The notes below the pieces were generated by a model. That model was not told the origin of the DNA. It was given only the letters and a program-made list of their open reading frames with translations, and did no database searches. This document shows positions 54,315 to 61,332 of a stretch of DNA of 64,000 nt, one piece after another. Source of the DNA: Paenibacillus hemerocallicola (GTDB taxonomy: Bacteria > Bacillota > Bacilli > Paenibacillales > NBRC-103111); the NCBI RefSeq assembly GCF_006265175.1, contig NZ_VDCQ01000045.1:17137-81136 (forward strand), read 5' to 3'. Each line of letters opens with the position of its first letter. Positions within the stretch are counted from its first letter, which is position 1. The translations under genes were made by a program, and so were the position numbers.

Positions 54315-55514
54315 ATGGACACTGGCATGGAATGGGCGGGAAGGCATTGGCTGACCGGAGAACGGGTACGCGTCCTCACGGCGGAAGGCCGCATCCGTTC
54401 CGTCGCCGCGGCAAGCGGAAGCAACGGAGAGGAGGGAGAGGCCTGGATAGCGCCGGGGTTGATCGACCTGCAAGTCAACGGCATTCACGGCATCGATTTC
54501 AATGATCCGTCGATTACGAACGACTGCATACGAAGCGCCGTTATGTATTTGCACTCGATCGGCGTCATCCGTTTTTGCCCGACAATCGTGACCAATGACA
54601 AGGCCGCGATGCTCGCGAGCATGCGCCGTATCGCGGAGGCTTGCGAGAGCGACGGGACGGTTGCCCGCGCGGTCATCGGGATCCATGTGGAAGGGCCGTT
54701 CCTTTCGGGCGTAGCCGGTGCGCGGGGAGCCCATGCGGAGAAGCATATGCGGGACCCGGATTGGCACGAATATTTGCGGTGGGAGGAAGCGTCGGGCGGA
54801 CGGATCGCGATGGTGACGCTTGCTCCCGAGCGTCGCGGAGCCGTCGGCTTGATCCGCAAGCTGAAGGCGAGAGGGGTAATCGTCGCGATCGGGCATACCG
54901 ATGCCGGGGAGGAGCATATCCGCGAGGCGGTGGAGGCTGGGGCGACGATGTCCACGCATCTGGGCAACGGAGCACGGACGATGCTGAAGAGGCACCCCAA
55001 TTTCATATGGGAGCAGTTGGCGGAGGACCGGCTTTGGGCCGGATTTATCGCCGACGGCCACCATCTTCCCCGCTCCACGCTGAAGGCGATGATACGGGCG
55101 AAACGCAACAAGTCGATTTTGGTCAGCGATGCCAACCATTACGAAGGGTGTGCCCCGGGGCGGTACTGGAAGCGCAATCACCACGAGGTCGTGCTGAGGC
55201 CGGACGGCCGACTGTACATGGCCGAGACGCCGGACATCTTGTCGGGGGCGGCGCTTGGTTTGCACAAGGGCGTGGAAAACGTAGTCAAGTTCGGGATCGG
55301 TTCATGGGCAGAGGCGTTCGCGATGGCCTCGCTTCATCCCGCCGAGCTGATGGGCATGTCCGGTGCCGGAGACGGATTGACGCCGGGAGCCGACGCCGAC
55401 TTCATCCGCTATCGTGCGAGTCCCGACCACGAGCTGGAAATCGTGGAGACGGTGGTCGGAGGAAAAACCGTATTTGCGAAACGGGGCCATGTTTCAAGCG
55501 ACAGCAAACGATAA
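54315..55514 (+). CDS. N-acetylglucosamine-6-phosphate deacetylase-like amidohydrolase
   Basis: 399 residues, amidohydrolase superfamily. Features in order: metal ligand Glu126 in HVEGPFL, His194 in GHTDA, His215 in STHLGNGA, DGHHLP at 247-252 and the catalytic Asp272 in LVSDANH. The canonical NagA sequence H-L-F-N-A-M is H-L-G-N-G-A here, so it belongs to a divergent NagA-like group and the exact substrate may differ from GlcNAc-6-phosphate. ATG at 54315 follows TGGAGG. The binding-protein gene starts 21 bases downstream. It would deacetylate an amino sugar taken up by the cassette. Confidence 0.83.
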   Translation: MDTGMEWAGRHWLTGERVRVLTAEGRIRSVAAASGSNGEEGEAWIAPGLIDLQVNGIHGIDFNDPSITNDCIRSAVMYLHSIGVIRFCPTIVTNDKAAMLASMRRIAEACESDGTVARAVIGIHVEGPFLSGVAGARGAHAEKHMRDPDWHEYLRWEEASGGRIAMVTLAPERRGAVGLIRKLKARGVIVAIGHTDAGEEHIREAVEAGATMSTHLGNGARTMLKRHPNFIWEQLAEDRLWAGFIADGHHLPRSTLKAMIRAKRNKSILVSDANHYEGCAPGRYWKRNHHEVVLRPDGRLYMAETPDILSGAALGLHKGVENVVKFGIGSWAEAFAMASLHPAELMGMSGAGDGLTPGADADFIRYRASPDHELEIVETVVGGKTVFAKRGHVSSDSKR

Positions 55515-55535
55515 TAGGTCAGGGGGCCGGCTACG

Positions 55536-56846
55536 ATGGCATTCGGAATAAACGGAAAAACGACGGCATTGGCGGCCGTCTGCATGCTGGCCGCGACGCT
55601 TTCCGGCTGCGGCGGCGACAAAGCGGCGGAACAGCCTGCCCAGGCGATGAAGGACGAGATCGGGACCGCTCCGATCGACATCTCGATCTTTTTTACAACC
55701 GGCAAACCGACCAACGAAGCTTTCGAGGAAATATTCGTACTGCCCGTAAAAAAGAAGTATCCGAACATTACGCTGCGGATGGCGGAGGGCAAGCTGGATG
55801 AGCTGATTACGGCGAATCAGGTGCCGGATCTCGTTTACTCGCATATTGGCTACATGTATGCGTTGGATAAGCTGGATTTGCCGGTCGACCTCAATCCGTA
55901 CGTTCAAAAATATAAGGTCGATATGAATCGGTTCGACCCGGTGGCGATCCAGGCGATCGAGAAGGCGAAGGCCGGTCAGCTCGCGGCATTTCCGTACATT
56001 CTCAACTTTGGCGGGTTATATTACAACAAAGATATTTTCGACAAGTTCGGGTCGGCGTATCCCCGGGACGGGATGACGTGGGACGACACGATCGAATTGG
56101 CCAAGAAGATGTCCCGGTTGGACGGCGGCGTGCAGTACAAAGGTCTGATCGTTTACAGTCTCGCCCGGTTCCAGAGGGTTGCCGGAAACACGTTCTACGA
56201 CCCGAAAACGAATAAGGCGACGTTGGAATCGCCGGAGTGGAAATCGTTTTTCGACATCTTTATGCGAATCTACACCATTCCCGGCAATGAGCTGCCCAAT
56301 CCGAACGATACGCTCGGTTACAATCCGTTTTTGAAAGAACGCAACGTGGCGATGCTCGCGCAAAACAACATTATCCCCAACTACTTGTTCGAGGCGTCGC
56401 AAAACGGGTTCAACTGGGACGTCGCCCAGTATCCGAGTCTCCCGAGCCGTCCGAACATCATGACGGATGCCGATGTGCAGACGATCTCGATCACCAAAAC
56501 AAGCAAGCATAAGGACGCGGCGATGCAGGTGCTGCTCTCGGTTACTTCCGATGAAGTGCAGATGAATCTGGCCAAAAAGTATGCGCGCCTGTCGTCGCTC
56601 AAAGATCCGAAATTCAAAGCCGCGGTCGGAGAAGACTCGCCTTATCTGAAAGGGAAAAACATCGCCGGCATTTTCAAAAGCGGTATCGGACAGTCGCCGT
56701 TTCGCGATGAAATTGCCGGACAAGGCTCGACTTTGATCGACAAAGCGTTCGCCGACGCCTACTCGGGCCAAAAGGATGTCAATACGGCATTAAGAGAGGC
56801 TAACGAAGCGTTGAACAAATTCATCCAGGAGCAGGCGCGGCAATAA
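55536..56846 (+). CDS. Extracellular solute-binding lipoprotein (orphan)
   Basis: 436 residues, lipobox LSGC (Cys25). The block YNKDIFDKFGSAYPRDGMTW and the C-terminal DVNTALREANEALNKFIQEQ match its paralogues. It directly follows the NagA-like gene and is the second orphan binding protein of the LacI group. The ribosome binding site (CAGGGGG) is weaker than elsewhere. No permease follows; an AAACGTTT site lies about 100 bases downstream. Confidence 0.85.
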   Translation: MAFGINGKTTALAAVCMLAATLSGCGGDKAAEQPAQAMKDEIGTAPIDISIFFTTGKPTNEAFEEIFVLPVKKKYPNITLRMAEGKLDELITANQVPDLVYSHIGYMYALDKLDLPVDLNPYVQKYKVDMNRFDPVAIQAIEKAKAGQLAAFPYILNFGGLYYNKDIFDKFGSAYPRDGMTWDDTIELAKKMSRLDGGVQYKGLIVYSLARFQRVAGNTFYDPKTNKATLESPEWKSFFDIFMRIYTIPGNELPNPNDTLGYNPFLKERNVAMLAQNNIIPNYLFEASQNGFNWDVAQYPSLPSRPNIMTDADVQTISITKTSKHKDAAMQVLLSVTSDEVQMNLAKKYARLSSLKDPKFKAAVGEDSPYLKGKNIAGIFKSGIGQSPFRDEIAGQGSTLIDKAFADAYSGQKDVNTALREANEALNKFIQEQARQ

Positions 56847-56942
56847 CGACAAGGGAAGCATGGTTGGTAAATTGGACGAACTGCAGAGTTAATCCGCCAA
56901 ATGGATTGCCACGAACGGATGAGTACTGTCTTCCTCCAGATC

Positions 56943-56954
56943 TTAAACGTTTTA
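56943..56954. promoter_or_regulatory. Fourth AAACGTTT operator copy
   Basis: TTAAACGTTTTA (56943-56954) has the same core and flanks as the site before the LacI gene. It lies downstream of the binding-protein gene and before a gene fragment, so either it controlled a gene that has been lost or it is a distal auxiliary site. Confidence 0.5.
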
Positions 56955-56984
56955 TGAGCTTTGCGGAGGCATGATGCTTTTTGA

Positions 56985-57155
56985 AACAAAGAGTATTACT
57001 GCCAGATCGTCCCGTCGAACGAGTTCGTCTTATCCAATCCAGTAATCGTGGGAGAACAAGTTGATGAGGACATATATAACGGTGAACGATGGTACTGGCT
57101 GAAAGAGGATTTTGAATCACTTGGAGATGCTTACGATGATATTGTTGGTAAATGA
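56985..57155 (+). pseudogene. C-terminal fragment of an unknown protein
   Basis: A 57-codon frame between two stop codons reads KEYYCQIVPSNEFVLSNPVI, then VGEQVDEDIYNGERWYWLKE and DFESLGDAYDDIVGK. It looks like genuine coding sequence but has no start codon. The family is not recognised. Confidence 0.4.
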
Positions 57156-57159
57156 ATCG

Positions 57160-57220
57160 TTGCACTAACGGGTAACGATAACGAAATCAGGAGCAAGCGC
57201 CGTGGCGACCTGCTCCTGAT
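57160..57220. repeat. Repeat-like TTGCACTAACGG and terminator-like hairpin
   Basis: TTGCACTAACGG at 57160-57171 occurs again inside an inverted repeat at 62919-62930. It is followed by ATCAGGAGCA (57186-57195) and TGCTCCTGAT (57211-57220), a 10-base stem with only a weak T tract. The bases from 57221 to 57489 hold no supported gene. Confidence 0.45.
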
Positions 57221-57489
57221 CGTTTAAGTTACGGGTAGATTTGTTGAATATGAGAGATGAACTCCATCTCGCTTTAATATGTTATCCTTATTATTGCTGG
57301 CTATAGGGAGGAAAACAATTAGTCTGAAGCAGCTGTTGATAAGGGCTATGCGTATTATGATGTGGTATATTTTTCATCACATTGTAATCCCACAAGCCTA
57401 TTTTATATCTAACCACGAACTGTTTATGACAGATGCCCATACACTACATGGTCAGTGTCTGCAATCATCATAAATGGAGGATAACATAT

Positions 57490-58419
57490 ATGTGCTTTAA
57501 CGGAAGCTTCGGCAATTTTGAAAACAGGGGTTTTGGAATCCCATTTGGCTTAGGCTACTATGGGAGCCCTTTTATAAAGCCTTATTTATTCCGCCCACCT
57601 TTAACATCTTACCCGAATACCCCTCGGCAACCATCCAACCCTTATGTAGGAACAGGAACATCTCACAACATGTACCCAGAGAAACAAATGGCACCTCGAT
57701 TTTACAATGATTTTCATCAAAATGTTGCTGCGGCACGACCTGCATCACTTCCAGCGCAAGGAATGAAGGTGGATCGAAACAATACCGCTTTAGTAATCAC
57801 AGATCCGCAAAATGACTTTTTAAGTCCAAAAGGTGTAGCATGGGATTTAGTTAAAGACAGCGTTGCTAAAAATCATACGATTGAGAACATCGAATCATTA
57901 TTAAAAACCGCAAAAGAAAATAAGTTTAAAGTGTTTGTGTCCCCTCATTGGTATTATCCCTATGACCAAAAATGGATGTTTGGGGGAGTATTGGAACATT
58001 TGATGCACGATCTCAAGATGTATCAACGAAAAAGTCCATTATCGCTTGAAGGCTTTAAAGGTTCTGGTGCCGACTTTCTGGAAAGATATAAGCCATATAT
58101 TGAAGATGGTCAAACCGTCATCACAAGCCCGCATAAAATATTCGGACCCGAAGCCAATGACTTGGTTTTGCAATTGCGAAAACAGGCGATTTCGCGTGTC
58201 ATTCTAGCGGGTATGTCTGGGAACCTATGCGTTGAATCCCATATGCGCGAATTAATTGAACAAGGATTTGAAGTAGCAGTTGTTCACGATGCCACAGCTT
58301 CCGCAAAAACGAACGACTTGGATGGGGATCAAGCCGCAAAAACAAATTTTCGAATGATTGCTAGTGCTTCATGGTCTACAAATGAGACAATAGATAAAAT
58401 GAGATCCGTTCATAGATAA
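57490..58419 (+). CDS. Cysteine hydrolase (isochorismatase-like) with aromatic/Gly/Pro-rich N-terminal extension
   Basis: 309 residues. The catalytic triad of the isochorismatase-like family is visible: Asp105 in VITDPQNDFL, Lys216 in SPHKIFGPE and Cys247 in GMSGNLCVESH. The first 90 residues form an unusual low-complexity extension rich in Gly, Phe, Tyr, Pro and Asn (for example GFGIPFGLGYYGSPF) that is not part of the enzyme fold. GGAGG lies eight bases before ATG at 57490. The DNA is AT-richer than the carbohydrate genes. Likely an amidase acting on a small amide. Confidence 0.85.
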   Translation: MCFNGSFGNFENRGFGIPFGLGYYGSPFIKPYLFRPPLTSYPNTPRQPSNPYVGTGTSHNMYPEKQMAPRFYNDFHQNVAAARPASLPAQGMKVDRNNTALVITDPQNDFLSPKGVAWDLVKDSVAKNHTIENIESLLKTAKENKFKVFVSPHWYYPYDQKWMFGGVLEHLMHDLKMYQRKSPLSLEGFKGSGADFLERYKPYIEDGQTVITSPHKIFGPEANDLVLQLRKQAISRVILAGMSGNLCVESHMRELIEQGFEVAVVHDATASAKTNDLDGDQAAKTNFRMIASASWSTNETIDKMRSVHR

Positions 58420-58570
58420 GAGCCTCATTAAAGGAGAGTAACCCCATTTCAATAGCCTCGTTTAATCTTCGCAATCGATTTTGGATCCGAAAACGAATTA
58501 ATTTTATTTGGTTGACCGGATTGCAAACATTCTGTAGAATTTTGTTAAGTGTTTACTTTAGGATAATGTG

Positions 58571-58586
58571 CTTACTTAAAGGTAAG
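58571..58586 (+). promoter_or_regulatory. HxlR-type operator, copy 1
   Basis: CTTACTT-AA-AGGTAAG, 6 of 7 arm bases paired, directly before the ribosome binding site of the HxlR gene. It shares sequence and geometry with 59081-59096. Confidence 0.6.
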
Positions 58587-58600
58587 GGGATGATTTATCA

Positions 58601-58933
58601 ATGATTCATCAGCTTGAATGTCCAGTGGAGACAATCATCCATGTTCTAGGCGGCAAATGGAAACCAATGATTTTATGGCATTTGATACAATCCAATAAGC
58701 GATTCAACGATCTGGAAAAGCTTATACCTGATGTTTCTCAAAAAATGCTTTCACAACATCTACGGGACTTGGAACGAGAGGGCATAATCGATAGAACGGT
58801 CTACCCCACCGTCCCTCCAAAAGTAGAATATTCCCTTAGTGAATATGGTAAAACATTGATTCCTGTAGCAGAAGTCATGTGTGCTTGGGGAGAAAACCAT
58901 AATAAGCGGAAATATGAAGAATCTGCTTCTTAA
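58601..58933 (+). CDS. HxlR-family transcriptional regulator
   Basis: 110 residues with the HxlR signature CPVETIIHVLGGKWKPMILW (Cys7), the recognition region FNDLEKLIPDVSQKMLSQHL and the wing DRTVYPTVPPKVEYSLSEYG. The N-terminal cysteine corresponds to the redox-sensing Cys of YodB/HypR-type regulators. It is followed by a strong terminator and by the operon 59201-60406, before which a matching palindrome stands, so it probably controls itself and that operon in response to electrophiles or a similar stress. Confidence 0.9.
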   Translation: MIHQLECPVETIIHVLGGKWKPMILWHLIQSNKRFNDLEKLIPDVSQKMLSQHLRDLEREGIIDRTVYPTVPPKVEYSLSEYGKTLIPVAEVMCAWGENHNKRKYEESAS

Positions 58934-58976
58934 AGCTGGTTCAATTCGTTTGCACACTAATTCAAGGACTCATAAC

Positions 58977-59010
58977 AAAAGCTGCCAAGGGATTTTCCCT
59001 GGCAGCTTTT
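58977..59010 (+). terminator. Terminator after the HxlR gene
   Basis: AAAAGCTGCCAAGGGA (58977-58992) pairs with TCCCTGGCAGCTTTT (58996-59010) around a three-base loop, ending in TTTT. Confidence 0.9.
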
Positions 59011-59080
59011 GCTATTTACAGTCAATCTTCCTTTAAGATTTTCGCCGTGGACCAACATGGATAACCCTTTCTGCTTAATG

Positions 59081-59096
59081 CTTACTTTTAAGTAAG
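59081..59096 (+). promoter_or_regulatory. HxlR-type operator, copy 2
   Basis: CTTACTT-TT-AAGTAAG, perfect 7-base arms, about 105 bases before the NAD(P)H-binding protein gene. Same half-site CTTACTT as in copy 1. Confidence 0.65.
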
Positions 59097-59200
59097 GACC
59101 CTACATTAAAGTGGGTTCTTATAAAGATTTTTAAAAGATGCTAAGCTTGAGTCAATCCAGAGATGAAATATCGGGAGTCAATTATTAAGGAGGAAAAACG

Positions 59201-59929
59201 ATGAAAATTATTGTTTTCGGAGCAACGGGAAAAACGGGGAGAAGAGCGCTGGAGCAAGGGTGTAAAATGGGACATGAAATGACAGCATTCGTGCGAAACT
59301 CCGAGAAGTTTTATGGACAGCAAGGAGAGCGTTCCGCCAAACATGTGAAGTTGATCGTGGACGATATCATAAACCCAGTAAGCGTCGGCGAGGCGCTCTC
59401 GCATCAAGACGCCGCTATTATTGCTGCCGGCCATGCAGGTCAAGGAGATGAGTTCGTTCGTCTCTTTGATAACATTATAAGCCAATGTGAAATCCACCCT
59501 AGTTTTTCCGGGAGGGTATGGGTAATGGGAGGTGCCGGACTGCTGAATATTCCATATACGGATCTCATTGGCAACAATCTGCCCGGATTCCCGCCTGCGT
59601 ATAAAAATCACAACCGTAATTTTGAACGACTGCTGCAGTCTGAGCTTGATTGGTCAATTATGTGTCCGGGAACTATGATTGATTCGATAGAACCTCCGGC
59701 GTCGGTTCATCTGCATGTAACAACGGAAACCTTGCCCATATCAATTCCGAAGACTATCAAGGAATTATCCGAAGCCGATATAGCCGGTTACTTGTTCAGT
59801 CGGCTTCAAGAGCTGGATGTTGCTTATGATGATGTCGTGAAATGCATGCTGGACCATATCGAGCTCGGAGGGCCTTATAAGAGGAAAAGGGTCGGACTCG
59901 CCTATCAAAGCGAGATTCCGGTGTGCTAA
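59201..59929 (+). CDS. NAD(P)H-binding (NmrA/SDR-atypical) reductase
   Basis: 242 residues. The cofactor loop is GATGKTGR at residues 7-14 (VFGATGKTGRRALEQG); VRNSEK after strand 2 fits NADPH binding. The later part has VWVMGGAGLLNIP and WSIMCPGTMIDS typical of NAD(P)H-binding domain 13 proteins. TAAGGAGG precedes ATG. It is co-transcribed with the small membrane protein after it (24 bases). Reduction of quinones or other electrophiles is a likely role given the HxlR regulator. Confidence 0.85.
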   Translation: MKIIVFGATGKTGRRALEQGCKMGHEMTAFVRNSEKFYGQQGERSAKHVKLIVDDIINPVSVGEALSHQDAAIIAAGHAGQGDEFVRLFDNIISQCEIHPSFSGRVWVMGGAGLLNIPYTDLIGNNLPGFPPAYKNHNRNFERLLQSELDWSIMCPGTMIDSIEPPASVHLHVTTETLPISIPKTIKELSEADIAGYLFSRLQELDVAYDDVVKCMLDHIELGGPYKRKRVGLAYQSEIPVC

Positions 59930-59953
59930 TGAGCAAAAAGGGAGATGGTGAGT

Positions 59954-60406
59954 TTGTTTGGATGGATCCTCGTTTTGCACATATTGGCTTCTATCGCGGT
60001 AATCGGTCCCGCTTTAGTGGTACCCGTCATTCGAAGGTCCGCTAGAACCGTCGGCCAGTTGCGCTTTGCTTTTGATGTAACGAACAAGCTTGCCATCCTG
60101 CCTAAAATTGGCGGAGCCGTACTTATTATTACCGGGGTTTGGCTTATGATCACAACGAAGATGGGGTTGTCCCAAATGTGGCTAAATATATCGATCCTTT
60201 TATCGCTGCTCATGGTCGCCACGATCGAGGGGTTGATCGGGCCGCGCATGAAAAAGATCATGGAAATTGTATCTATAAGTCAAAGCAAAGGGGATGAAGT
60301 CCCTTCCGAGCTCGGTCGATTGATGAAAAAGATCGTACCAATCGAGACGGCGTCACAGCTGCTTATGATTACCATAACCGTACTTATGATCCTTAAACCA
60401 TTCTAA
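59954..60406 (+). CDS. DUF2269-like integral membrane protein
   Basis: 150 residues with four hydrophobic segments (about 5-22, 50-68, 77-95 and 128-147), matching the DUF2269 family of small membrane proteins with unknown role. TTG at 59954 is preferred because the AAGGGAG site would touch the in-frame ATG at 59945 and GTG at 59948 but is nine bases from the TTG. It is the second gene of the HxlR-linked operon. Confidence 0.75.
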   Translation: MFGWILVLHILASIAVIGPALVVPVIRRSARTVGQLRFAFDVTNKLAILPKIGGAVLIITGVWLMITTKMGLSQMWLNISILLSLLMVATIEGLIGPRMKKIMEIVSISQSKGDEVPSELGRLMKKIVPIETASQLLMITITVLMILKPF

Positions 60407-60569
60407 AGAATCCGTCAACCCTTTAACAATCGGCCCTTGGGTAGCCCCAGGAAGGGAAGAATCAATATCGAAAAAGTGGCCGTGCGCAGCCCTTTTTAAA
60501 AATGAAGGACAATTTAGTTATAGAGCATTTCCATATTATTTCGATACTGCATTACTCGAAGGAAATCGA

Positions 60570-61121
60570 GTGAGGTTGATAGCGGCGTCAGATGAACATC
60601 TGGAGGGTTTATTCAAGGCAAGTAATCATAGCGATATATGGACGTATAGCCCATCAAGCATCAGTAAGCTAAAAGACTTGACAGCTACAATGAATCAGTG
60701 GATGAGGTTAAAAGAGCAGGGATTGAGATACCCGTTCGTGATTTTTGACAAGAGTACGAGTGAAATTGTTGGTAGTACCAGTTATTTGGATATCTCTCTG
60801 CTAAACAGAAAACTTGAAATAGGCGGGACTTGGCTGGACCCTAAGGTTTGGAGAACCAGGATTAACACGGAGTGCAAGTATCTATTATTGGAATATGGGT
60901 TTGAAGAAATGAACCTGGTTCGAGTGCAATTCCGTACAGATACAAGAAATGAAAGATCTAACCGTGCAATCCAGAGAATTGGAGCACAGTTCGAAGGAAC
61001 GTTGAGGCAAGAAATGATTGTCCGTGAAGGATACATTCGGGACTCAAATGTATATAGTATTCTTGATAAAGAGTGGGGACGAGTTAAAGCTAAATTGTTA
61101 AACTATTTGAGAAAAGAATAG
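60570..61121 (+). CDS. GNAT acetyltransferase (RimJ/RimL-type)
   Basis: 183 residues from GTG at 60570 (GAAGGA seven bases before). The GNAT fold is clear: EIGGTWLDPKVWRTRINTEC as strand 4/loop with the acetyl-CoA site, YGFEEMNLVRVQFRTDTRNE, then NRAIQRIGAQFEGTLRQEMI and the final YSILDKEW. Similarity to the family begins a few codons upstream (LLEGNRVRL from about 60549) without any start codon, so a slightly longer original N-terminus may have been lost. Target amine unknown. Confidence 0.78.
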   Translation: MRLIAASDEHLEGLFKASNHSDIWTYSPSSISKLKDLTATMNQWMRLKEQGLRYPFVIFDKSTSEIVGSTSYLDISLLNRKLEIGGTWLDPKVWRTRINTECKYLLLEYGFEEMNLVRVQFRTDTRNERSNRAIQRIGAQFEGTLRQEMIVREGYIRDSNVYSILDKEWGRVKAKLLNYLRKE

Positions 61122-61188
61122 CTTTTTTATGTGAATTAAGGGAAGGCTTAAAACCAGCTTAAGCTAACCGAGAACGTTAGATGAACGC

Positions 61189-61231
61189 AACAAGGAACAG
61201 TTTGCCGCGGCAGTTGTTCCTTGTTTTTTTT
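61189..61231 (+). terminator. Terminator after the GNAT gene
   Basis: AACAAGGAACA (61189-61199) and TGTTCCTTGTT (61215-61225) followed by TTTTTT. Confidence 0.85.
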
Positions 61232-61332
61232 ATTAAGCTAACTGGCAGCTTGATGCAACCTTTTTTTGGATTGAACGTCAATATATCATACAAATATTGC
61301 CTCGATTAATTCAAAAAGGAGAAAATGGAACT

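Noticed and set aside
57279..57473. Plus-strand frame of 64 codons before the cysteine hydrolase
   Set aside because: No ribosome binding site and no protein-like pattern beyond AT-rich hydrophobic codons.
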